Shown here in pieces: positions 51,494 to 58,248 of a stretch of DNA of 64,000 bases (its first letter is position 1; each line of letters starts with the position of its first letter). The notes under the pieces were generated by a model. The model was given only the letters and a program-made list of their open reading frames with translations, did no database searches and was not told the DNA's origin. Position numbers and translations under genes: made by a program. The stretch lies in contig JAFXZO010000086.1 in NCBI GenBank assembly GCA_017541205.1, positions 89,652-153,651 of the forward strand. Direction: 5' to 3'. Source of the stretch: Clostridia bacterium (lineage in GTDB: Bacteria > Bacillota > Clostridia > Christensenellales > Aristaeellaceae).

Positions 51494-52873
51494 GTGAACA
51501 GAAGCGATTGGAAGATGGAGTTTTCCAGCCGTCTGCGCCGGCGCGAGGATGAGCTCCGCTGGCTGTATCTGGAAGCGTTTTCGGACGATTACTGGGCGTA
51601 TGAATATTTTATCGCCATGCTGTACCGCAGGTGGGATTCGCGGCCCGAGCGCTTCAAGCGTCTGGACCGGGCGCGCGAGGAAGCGCCGCGCTGGTATCTT
51701 TCGCCCGGCTTGATCGGCATGCGGCTCGGCCGCGGCGAAAACTGGGATGCGGATCATATCGCCCGCTGCGGCGTGACCTGCCTTTTCCTTCCGGACGGCG
51801 CGGGCGGCGTTCCCGCGCGCGGGGAAGAGGGCCTTTCCGTATGCCTGCCCTTCCGGCTGGAAAAAGCGTGCGGCGAAAACCCCACCGCCTTCAACGATCT
51901 GACGGACAGCCTGCTGCAGTGCGTCAATCAGGGGGCGGACGCGCTGTGCCTGGAAAACGTGCCTTCGCTTCCAAAGCCGCATCCCGTGCTGCGCATGCTG
52001 CGGCTGGCGTGCGAGACCGTATGCCCCTCCGCGCTGCTTATCGGCGGCGAAGGGGCGGACCCGTCCTGGTTCGGGACGGAGCAAAAGCCGGAATGCCACC
52101 TGCTTTTCGACGGAAAAATGGACGCCGTCCTTTGGCACACGGCCGCGACGCGCGATCTGCGTCTGCTTTCGCATGAACTGGAAAGGCGTTTCTCGCCGCA
52201 CAGGGAGCGCGCTTTCCTTTATTCCCTGCGCGGGCAGGACGGCGTTCGGTGGGATCTGGATTACGGGTTCCTTTTTGGGCTCGGCCAGATGGAAACGCCG
52301 CACAGGCAGTACCTGAACGATTATCTGACCGGGAATTGGCCGGACAGCCCCGCCCGGGGCGAATGGAAGGACGGCCGCCTGCGCGGCTCCGTTTCATCCC
52401 TGTGCGGCCTTAAAGCAGCCCGGGAGACGGGCGATCCCGAAGCGGCGGAAAAGGCCGTGCGCCTGCACCTTCTGCTGCACGCCCTGCTGTATACGCTCGG
52501 AGGGGCGCCCGTTTTGCAAAGCGGCGATGAAAGCGCGCGGGATACGGGCGAAACATGGGCAGAACCGGACGCGGCGGGGCGGCGGGTCTATTCCGCGATC
52601 CAAAGGATGCACGCCGTGCGCGCCGAAAACCCCGCCTTTTCCGCCCGCGCCGACGCCTGGCTGTGGGATACGGAAAACGAAGCGGTGCTCGGCATCGGCC
52701 GGCGCACCGCGAACGAACAGCTCCTTGCGCTGTTCAATTTTTCCGATGAGACCCAGACCGCCTGGACGCTGGACCCCAACGATTATCAGAACCTGGTGAC
52801 CGGCGAAAGGACGGACGGCGGCTCCGTGCTGCTGCCGCCGGGCGAATTCCGGTGGCTGCTGCGCCGCTGCTGA
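51494..52873 (+). CDS. Amylosucrase-like GH13 protein with degraded catalytic motifs
   Basis: A 459-residue protein that follows the amylosucrase-type GH13 plan: helical N-terminus (WLYLEAFSDDYWAYEYFIAMLYRRWDSRPERFKRLD), then EEAPRWYLSPGLIGMRLG and a barrel strand GVTCLFLPDG, and a C-terminal beta domain (NEQLLALFNFSDETQTAWTL). True members have over 550 residues. The region between strand 1 and the nucleophile strand is much shortened. The nucleophile strand reads GADALCLENV instead of xxxLRMDAV, and the HDD motif region reads RGQDGVRWD. The enzyme is therefore probably inactive or changed in function. A GTG start with GGGAGGG, cytosolic. It is divergent from the sugar transporter operon, so it may have a sensing role. 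Confidence 0.75.
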   Translation: MNRSDWKMEFSSRLRRREDELRWLYLEAFSDDYWAYEYFIAMLYRRWDSRPERFKRLDRAREEAPRWYLSPGLIGMRLGRGENWDADHIARCGVTCLFLPDGAGGVPARGEEGLSVCLPFRLEKACGENPTAFNDLTDSLLQCVNQGADALCLENVPSLPKPHPVLRMLRLACETVCPSALLIGGEGADPSWFGTEQKPECHLLFDGKMDAVLWHTAATRDLRLLSHELERRFSPHRERAFLYSLRGQDGVRWDLDYGFLFGLGQMETPHRQYLNDYLTGNWPDSPARGEWKDGRLRGSVSSLCGLKAARETGDPEAAEKAVRLHLLLHALLYTLGGAPVLQSGDESARDTGETWAEPDAAGRRVYSAIQRMHAVRAENPAFSARADAWLWDTENEAVLGIGRRTANEQLLALFNFSDETQTAWTLDPNDYQNLVTGERTDGGSVLLPPGEFRWLLRRC

Positions 52874-52880
52874 GGCCCCT

Positions 52881-54146
52881 TTATTCGCGCGCTTCCCGTG
52901 CTTCTTCCTCGGGCGGCCGCACCGCGACGGTGACGGTCTCCACCCGGCGGTCGTCCAGCTTGGTGACGGTGACGGTCAGGTTTTCGTAGTCGAACCGGTC
53001 GCCCTCCTCGGGGATGCGGCCCATTTCCTCCATGACCCAGCCGCCCAGGGACACGCAGTCCGAATCGATCGCGACGCTGAAATGCTCGCGGAAATCGTCC
53101 AGGGACACGGAGCAGTCCACCGTCCACACGCCGTTTTCCATCAGGCGGAAGGCTTCCTCGACCTCGTCGTGCTCATCCCAGATATCGCCGACGATTTCTT
53201 CCAATATATCTTCCATCGTCACGATGCCCAGCGTGCCGCCGTACGCGTCGATCACCACGGCCACGTGGGATTTATTGGCCTGCAGGATGCGCAGCAGGTT
53301 GCCGATCTTTTCGGTCTGGTACACGTAAACGGGGGTGGCCATGATATTGCGGATGCTGCCGCGGAAAAGGCCGGTGCCCTGGTAAAAATCCTTCAGGTGG
53401 ATGACGCCCACGATCTTATCGATCGTATCCTCGTACACCAGCAGCCGCGAATACCGGGATTCGGTGAACACGCGGGCGATCTTTTCCTTGCTGTCGGTGA
53501 TGCTGACGGCCTCCAGATCCACCCGGTGGGTCAGGATATCCTTGGCCTCCAGATCGCCGAATTCCACGGCGTTGCGAAGGAGCTCGCCCTCCTCCTGGTC
53601 CAATTCGCCTTCCTTTTCCGCTTCCTCCAGCAGCATCAGCAATTCTTCCTGCGAAATGCCGGCGCTTTTCCTGCCGCCAAACAGGCGGCTGACCATCCGC
53701 TTCCAGAGGGAAAATACATAATTGAGCGGGGCAAAGGCCCACATCGCCGCGCGAATGATGGGCGAAGCGAACATGGCGAACGCTTCCGGATAATCCTTGG
53801 CGATGCTCTTGGGCGTGATCTCGCTGAAGATCAGCACCACGATGGTGGTCACCACCGTGGAGACCGTGGGGCCGATGCCGCCCAGCAGGGATACGAAGAA
53901 GATCGTCGCGATGGCGGAGGCGGCGATGTTCACCACGTTGTTGCCGATCAGGATGGTGGAAATCAGCTTGTCATAATCGCCGCTGAGCGTAAGGGCCAGG
54001 CTCGCCCTGCTGTTTCCCTTTTCCGCCAGCACCTTGAGCCGGGTTTTGTTCAGGGAGGAAAAGGCCGTTTCCGTCGCGGAAAAAAACGCGGATAAAAGCA
54101 CGCAGACCGCGATGGCGATCAAATTGGACGCCTGCTCAGAAATCAT
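52881..54146 (-). CDS. CNNM/CorC-type transporter with CBS pair and CorC_HlyC domain
   Basis: A 421-residue membrane protein. The CNNM domain has about four helices (IAIAVCVLLSAFFSATETAFSSLNKTRLKVLAEKG; GNNVVNIAASAIATIFFVSLLGG; VLIFSEITPKSIAKDYPE). A CBS pair follows at about 200-325 (DILTHRVDLEAVSITDS; NIMATPVYVYQTEK; GTLGIVTMEDILEEIVGDIWDE), then a C-terminal CorC_HlyC domain. The SATETAFSS and EITPKS motifs are the conserved Mg2+/Na+-coordinating parts. Likely exports Mg2+ or another divalent ion. Preceded by a strong promoter and a 130-nt structured leader. Confidence 0.93.
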   Translation of the reverse strand: MISEQASNLIAIAVCVLLSAFFSATETAFSSLNKTRLKVLAEKGNSRASLALTLSGDYDKLISTILIGNNVVNIAASAIATIFFVSLLGGIGPTVSTVVTTIVVLIFSEITPKSIAKDYPEAFAMFASPIIRAAMWAFAPLNYVFSLWKRMVSRLFGGRKSAGISQEELLMLLEEAEKEGELDQEEGELLRNAVEFGDLEAKDILTHRVDLEAVSITDSKEKIARVFTESRYSRLLVYEDTIDKIVGVIHLKDFYQGTGLFRGSIRNIMATPVYVYQTEKIGNLLRILQANKSHVAVVIDAYGGTLGIVTMEDILEEIVGDIWDEHDEVEEAFRLMENGVWTVDCSVSLDDFREHFSVAIDSDCVSLGGWVMEEMGRIPEEGDRFDYENLTVTVTKLDDRRVETVTVAVRPPEEEAREARE

Positions 54147-54279
54147 ACGAGGTTCCTTTCTTGGGGATCATAATAGAAAAAGCACGCCCTGCCTTTCCGT
54201 GCGCGGCGGGCATGCGGAAAAATGATCGGATCGGGGGCCGCCGTCCATCGAAGGCGGGGCCTCCTTCCCTCGGGTCACA
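54147..54279 (-). promoter_or_regulatory. GC-rich structured leader of the CNNM gene (possible attenuator or riboswitch)
   Basis: Between the promoter and the ATG lie about 130 nt. Complementary G- and C-rich stretches (for example GGAGGCCCCGCCTTC) are followed by a terminator-like stem GCACG/CGTGC with TTTTTCTATT, then the AAAGGAAC ribosome site. I cannot match it to a riboswitch class I know. Confidence 0.4.
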
Positions 54280-54286
54280 CGCTGAC

Positions 54287-54315
54287 ATTATAGCGAAAAG
54301 CGCAGGTTTCGTCAA
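54287..54315 (-). promoter_or_regulatory. CNNM gene promoter
   Basis: On the minus strand TTGACG (54315-54310), 17 bp, TATAAT (54292-54287). Confidence 0.8.
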
Positions 54316-54331
54316 GGCGGCGCGCGGGGGA

Positions 54332-54360
54332 TTGCTCAAAACGGGAAAGCATGATACAAT
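54332..54360 (+). promoter_or_regulatory. msrC promoter
   Basis: TTGCTC at 54332-54337, 17 bp, TACAAT at 54355-54360, 26 bp before the GTG start. Confidence 0.7.
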
Positions 54361-54386
54361 GACTGGCAAAGCCAAAGGAGACCGAG

Positions 54387-54851
54387 GTGATACGGATGGA
54401 TTACGCGCTTTTGAACGCGCAAATGGAAGCCATCGCGCAGGAGGAAGGCTGGTTCGCGGCGCTGATGGCGAACGCGTCCGCGCTGCTGTGGGAAACGCTG
54501 GACAGGATCAATTGGGCGGGGTTTTACATCGCGCGGGACGGAGGGCTGACCCTCGGGCCCTTCCAGGGAAAGACGGCCTGCATCCATATCGCCCGCGGCA
54601 AGGGCGTGTGCGGCACGGCGCTGAAGGAAAACCGCACCGTGCTGGTGCCGGACGTGCACGCGTTTCCCGGGCACATCGCCTGCGACAGCGTTTCCCGGTC
54701 GGAGATCGTGGTGCCGCTGCGGGACGAAAACGGGCGGGCCGTGGCGGTGCTGGATATCGACAGCCCGGAGCTCGCCCGCTTCGACGCGGAGGATCAAAAG
54801 GGGCTGGAGCAGTTTGCCCGGATTTTGGAAAAAGCGCTGAAAGGCCTGTGA
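54387..54851 (+). CDS. msrC: Free methionine-(R)-sulfoxide reductase (GAF type)
   Basis: A 154-residue GAF-domain enzyme of the YebR/fRMsr family that reduces free methionine-R-sulfoxide. The three catalytic-region cysteines are C65, C75 and C99 (GKTACIHIARGKGVCGTA...HIACDSVSRSEIVVPL). Their spacing of +10 and +24 equals that of E. coli MsrC (84, 94, 118). A GTG start at 54387 fits AAAGGAG; ATG at 54396 is too far from it. Its natural partner msrA lies 2.1 kb downstream, separated by the inserted fusion gene, and a copy of this gene's 3' end remains in front of msrA. Confidence 0.95.
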   Translation: MIRMDYALLNAQMEAIAQEEGWFAALMANASALLWETLDRINWAGFYIARDGGLTLGPFQGKTACIHIARGKGVCGTALKENRTVLVPDVHAFPGHIACDSVSRSEIVVPLRDENGRAVAVLDIDSPELARFDAEDQKGLEQFARILEKALKGL

Positions 54852-54866
54852 ACAGCGGAAAAGACG
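54767..54866 (+). repeat. Direct repeat, left copy (msrC 3' end plus msrA-start remnant)
   Basis: One hundred bp that match 56866-56965 without gaps and with about 14 mismatches. It covers the last 28 codons of msrC, its stop, and GGAAAAGACG, which in the right copy belongs to the start of msrA. Confidence 0.85.
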
Positions 54867-54873
54867 GTGGATC

Positions 54874-56754
54874 TTAACGCAGCTGATCGGCGGAGTAATA
54901 GCCGGTTTCGATCAGCAGTTCCTCATAGTTTTCAGCACTGCCGATCACGGGCGCGCACAGGAAGGAGGGCACGGTGATCTTTCCGTTGTTAACGGTCTCG
55001 GTGTCATTCACGTCGACTTCTTCGCCGCTGAAGATCTGGCCCGCCATCCTGAAGGCCTGGGCAACCAGGATACGGGTATCCTTGAACACGGACATGGCCT
55101 GCCTGCCTTCGATCATCTTCCTGACGTTGAGGAGGTCGCAGTCCTGGCCGGTGATGACGGGCCAAGCGCCGCGATAGCTTTCTTCCAGCGCGCTGATGAC
55201 GCCCAGGGCGGTGGAGTCGTTGGAGCAGAGCCAGGCGTCGATGCCGGAGCCGTTGGCATAAAATGCGGACAGGATGGAGCTGGCGCGGTCCTGGGCAACC
55301 TGGGGCCTCCACGTGGGGGTAGCAACGTCGGAAAAATCGAGCTGGCCGGACTTGACGACGAGCTTGCCCGCTTGGATGTAGGGTTCCAGCACGTCCATCG
55401 CGCCGCGGTAAAAGGTTCTGGCGTTGTTGTCATTGGGGTCGCCGGCGGTGATTTCCATGCAGAAGGGGCCTTCCGCATGATCCAGGTCCAAAGCGTCTTT
55501 GATGTAGGCGCCCTGCACGGCGCCGACCAGGTAGTTGTCGAAGGTGACATAGTAAGAAACAGCGTCGGATTCCGTCAGCAGGCGGTCATAAGCGATGACC
55601 GCAACGCCCTTTTCCTTGGCCAGCTCCAGAGCGGGGCCCAGGGAGGAACCTTCAACGGCGGCGATGATAACGACCTTGCAGCCGTTGTTTATCATGTTGG
55701 CCACCTGGTTCAGCTGCTGCTGCACGTCGTTGTCGGCATACCGCAGGTCAACCGCGCAGCCGGCTTCGGTGAACATGGATTCCATATAGGAGCCGTCCAG
55801 ATGCCAGCGCTGGAGGGACTTGGTGGGCAGGGATACGCCGACTTTCCTGCTTTCAAAGGAAGCGGCCGCGCCGCTGCTTCCATCTGCCTTCGCCGCTTCT
55901 TGCGCCTGGAGGGCGGAGCGGGCCTCTTTTTCCTCCGGGGCCCGGAGCGCTTCGCCCTTCGCCTGGCTCAGCGCGGCAGCGACGGCTTCCTTCACGGCGA
56001 CGGAGGTTATGGTCGCGCCGGACATGCCGTCCACGGCGTCCGCGTCGGCCTGTCCCACGCAGGCTTCCGCCAGCAGGGGGAGGGCCGCGCCGCCCAGCCC
56101 GGGCGTTTCGTTATCGCCGGTGATTTCGATGGCGGTGATGGCGTTTTCATCGACCGTCAGCACCACCTTGATTTCGCCCCCAAAGCCCTGCGCGGCGGCT
56201 TCATAGGTGCCGGGAAGAAAAATGCCGGGAACTGCGGCTTCTTCGGCAGCCTGCGCATTGCGGGCCTTTTCTTCCTCCAGGGCCCGGAGCGCTTCCTCCA
56301 ATTGCTGGCGCAGGGCCTCGTTTTCCGCGGCCAAAATGTCCTGCGCGCTGGCGACCTGCACCTGAAAGGCTGAGAAAGTCAAGCCGTCCACCAGATTTTC
56401 ATTGATGTCGGCTGCCTGCTCCACAAGGATCTGGATCTCGTATACGCCGCCCGGGGCGTTCGGCCGTACGGTAAAGGATACCGGCACGAATTCCCCGACC
56501 GGGATGCCCAGGATATTGAGACTGATAATGGGCGCGTCGTTCTGCACATTGCTGGAGGGGATCAATTCAAATACGTCGTGGTCGTAACGCAGCTTCAGCG
56601 TCGCGCCGACCGCGCGATTCGGGTTCTCCGTTACGGTGAACACCAATTCAAACGTATCCCCGGGCTGATAGGAGGGGATCTCCTCGCCCAGCGCGAAGGA
56701 AGGAACGAGCAGCATCAGCGCAAGCAGCAGCGCGGCGCATTTTTTGTGGAACAC
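54874..56754 (-). CDS. Exported fusion: cohesin-like domain + coiled coil + FMN-binding domain + ChvE-type sugar-binding domain
   Basis: A 626-residue exported protein. The order is: signal peptide (1-23); cohesin-like beta domain (about 27-135; PGDTFELVFTVTENPNRAVG, LKLRYDHDVFEL); coiled coil (about 137-172); FMN_bind domain (about 176-263); Glu/Ala linker (264-300); sugar-binding domain (304-626). The FMN_bind part carries DGMSGATITS, the ApbE flavinylation motif, with the acceptor Thr at 248. The binding domain is by eye about two-thirds identical to the ChvE-like protein at 50185-51249 and keeps QRW, CSNDSTALG, ITGQDCD and NNGKITVPSFLC. The linkers before and after the FMN domain are similar (EALRALEEEKARNAQAAEEA; EALRAPEEKEARSALQAQEA). 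I know of no described protein with this layout. It has its own promoter and is flanked by direct repeats. No permease or apbE gene is adjacent. Confidence 0.9.
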   Translation of the reverse strand: MFHKKCAALLLALMLLVPSFALGEEIPSYQPGDTFELVFTVTENPNRAVGATLKLRYDHDVFELIPSSNVQNDAPIISLNILGIPVGEFVPVSFTVRPNAPGGVYEIQILVEQAADINENLVDGLTFSAFQVQVASAQDILAAENEALRQQLEEALRALEEEKARNAQAAEEAAVPGIFLPGTYEAAAQGFGGEIKVVLTVDENAITAIEITGDNETPGLGGAALPLLAEACVGQADADAVDGMSGATITSVAVKEAVAAALSQAKGEALRAPEEKEARSALQAQEAAKADGSSGAAASFESRKVGVSLPTKSLQRWHLDGSYMESMFTEAGCAVDLRYADNDVQQQLNQVANMINNGCKVVIIAAVEGSSLGPALELAKEKGVAVIAYDRLLTESDAVSYYVTFDNYLVGAVQGAYIKDALDLDHAEGPFCMEITAGDPNDNNARTFYRGAMDVLEPYIQAGKLVVKSGQLDFSDVATPTWRPQVAQDRASSILSAFYANGSGIDAWLCSNDSTALGVISALEESYRGAWPVITGQDCDLLNVRKMIEGRQAMSVFKDTRILVAQAFRMAGQIFSGEEVDVNDTETVNNGKITVPSFLCAPVIGSAENYEELLIETGYYSADQLR

Positions 56755-56833
56755 GCAGGAAGCCTCCTTTCAGGGAAGGAAAAACGGATGTTTTCAGCGG
56801 TTCGCCGCAGTTTGTATTATAGAGACCTCATCA

Positions 56834-56862
56834 ATTATGGCATACGCGCCCTGGGCTGTCAA
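56834..56862 (-). promoter_or_regulatory. Promoter of the FMN/sugar-binding fusion gene
   Basis: On the minus strand TTGACA (56862-56857), 17 bp, CATAAT (56839-56834). The -35 ends 3 bp from the right direct repeat, so the insert carries a complete transcription unit. Confidence 0.75.
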
Positions 56863-56865
56863 TAA

Positions 56866-56950
56866 GGAACTTTCCAGCTTTGACGCGGGGGATCAAAAGG
56901 GGCTGGAGCGGTTTGCCGGGATCTTGGAAAAAGCGATGAAAGGACTGTGA
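56866..56950 (+). pseudogene. 3' fragment of msrC preceding msrA
   Basis: In frame this reads ELSSFDAGDQKGLERFAGILEKAMKGL and stop. It is the C-terminal 27-28 residues of MsrC with a few changes, many DNA differences being at third positions. There is no start or GAF core, so it is a leftover of an msrC copy. Its end supplies the AAAGGA ribosome site of msrA. Confidence 0.85.
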
Positions 56951-56965
56951 GCTGTGGAAAAGACG
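56866..56965 (+). repeat. Direct repeat, right copy
   Basis: Partner of 54767-54866 (offset exactly 2,099 bp, no gaps, about 86% identical). It includes the first four codons of msrA. Confidence 0.85.
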
Positions 56966-57427
56966 ATTTATCTGGCGGGCGGCTGCTTCTGGGGCTGCCA
57001 AAAGTATTTTGATCTGATGGACGGCGTATTGGAAACCGAGGTCGGCTACGCCAACGGGCCGACCCCCAACCCGACCTACGAGGAGGTCAAGCGCCACGCG
57101 GGGCACGCGGAAACGGTCAGGATCCGATATGAATCGGACACGCTGCCGCTCAAAACCCTGCTTGAAAAGTATTTCCTGGTGATCGATCCCACGGCGGTGA
57201 ACCGCCAGGGCGAGGACCACGGCATCCAGTACCGCACGGGGATCTATTGCCTCGATCCCGAGGACTTTCCCGTTGCCCGGCAGGCGCTCGACGCCCTCGC
57301 CGCGCAGTATGAAAAGCCTCTGGCCGTGGAGCTGGAGCCCTTGCGGAATTTTTACCCGGCGGAGGAATACCATCAGAAATACCTGGAAAAACACCCGGAC
57401 GGCTATTGCCATATCCACTTTGACTGA
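56954..57427 (+). CDS. msrA: Peptide methionine-(S)-sulfoxide reductase MsrA
   Basis: A 157-residue enzyme that reduces the S-epimer of methionine sulfoxide in proteins. The catalytic cysteine is C11 in AGGCFWGCQKYFD; the substrate-binding Glu/Tyr set (EVGYANG, GHAETVRI, GIYC) and YHQKYLEKHPDGYCHI are intact. It starts with GTG three bases after the stop of the msrC fragment, preserving what seems to be the original msrC-msrA junction. A weak TATTAT at 56815-56820 could give it a promoter now that it is cut off from the msrC promoter. Confidence 0.96.
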   Translation: MEKTIYLAGGCFWGCQKYFDLMDGVLETEVGYANGPTPNPTYEEVKRHAGHAETVRIRYESDTLPLKTLLEKYFLVIDPTAVNRQGEDHGIQYRTGIYCLDPEDFPVARQALDALAAQYEKPLAVELEPLRNFYPAEEYHQKYLEKHPDGYCHIHFD

Positions 57428-57438
57428 AATGAACGCAG

Positions 57439-57476
57439 GAAGAACGCGCCGGAGCAAATTTTCCGGCGCGTTCTTC
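57439..57476 (+). terminator. Hairpin after msrA
   Basis: Perfect 14-bp stem GAAGAACGCGCCGG / CCGGCGCGTTCTTC. The T tract is poor (GTCTCC), so termination may be incomplete. The following 120 bp (57482-57597) are AT-rich and include a small CGTAATAT/ATATTACG hairpin. Confidence 0.6.
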
Positions 57477-57597
57477 GTCTCCTGATCTCCACAATACTAA
57501 TAAAATTGAATGATTTATAAACTAAATTAACCACTGGTGCGTAATATTTATAGATATTACGGCTTGTAATCTCCCTTTTAACAGGATCAGCGCCCTC

Positions 57598-58248
57598 TTA
57601 CAGTTGCAGATCCATCTGCTCGAAGCGTTTGATGGAAACGCGGACGCTCAGGACCGTCGCGGCGGCGTAGAAAACGGCGCAGGCGGCGGTAAAAAGCAGC
57701 TTTTCCGTCTGGTGCTCCGGATCGGGGGTATCGAGGGTATCCCGGACGAAGGGCACGGCGTAGGTAAAGACGACCGAGAGGACGATGTAGAGGAACACCG
57801 CACAGGACGCGACGGCAAACGCCTTGCCCACCTGGTTCAGATCGCGGTACAGCCGCGGGAAGAACAGAAGGTGGAACAGGCCGTACACCAGGAACGCTTC
57901 GCCAAGCAGCGCCAGGTTCGCGTCCATGCCCGCGGCGTTTTGCTCATAGCCGATCTTGCTTTTGAGGAAGAGGAAGACCGCGAGCAGGAGCATCTGCGCC
58001 GTTTCGACGCAGCAGCTGAGCAGCACCCGCCCTTTCACCGCGTCCTTCCTGGCCACGGGCAGGGACAGGGTATAAGCGGCGTCGTGGTTCTCACGGGCGC
58101 TCAGGCAGATGAAGAAAATGCTGAGCGTCACATAGAAGCAGCTGACGGTGTAGGGGTAATTGGGCACCAGGATCAGGGCGCTCAGCAGCGGCATCAGGTA
58201 TGCCGTCGGGTGCAAGCACAGGCGGAGTTCTTTTTTGAGCAGCTTCAT
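57598..58248 (-). CDS. ABC-2-type exporter permease
   Basis: A 216-residue membrane protein with six helices (YLMPLLSALILVPNYPYTVSCFYVTLSIFFICLS; the basic, export-type loop LSLPVARKDAVKGRV; C-terminal LLFTAACAVFYAAATVLSVRVSIKRFEQMDL). The SLPVSRxDxVxGR-type segment is typical of ABC2_membrane_5 permeases. The ATG at 58248 overlaps the ATPase stop (ATGA) and has GGAGGAAGAA. Substrate unknown; the operon with an XRE regulator suggests a stress or peptide exporter. Confidence 0.88.
   Translation of the reverse strand: MKLLKKELRLCLHPTAYLMPLLSALILVPNYPYTVSCFYVTLSIFFICLSARENHDAAYTLSLPVARKDAVKGRVLLSCCVETAQMLLLAVFLFLKSKIGYEQNAAGMDANLALLGEAFLVYGLFHLLFFPRLYRDLNQVGKAFAVASCAVFLYIVLSVVFTYAVPFVRDTLDTPDPEHQTEKLLFTAACAVFYAAATVLSVRVSIKRFEQMDLQL

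Noticed and set aside
56744-56950. A 68-codon gene upstream of msrA
   Set aside because: Only its last 28 codons resemble MsrC; the front part is antisense to the fusion gene's promoter and signal-peptide region, so I call the end a pseudogene fragment.
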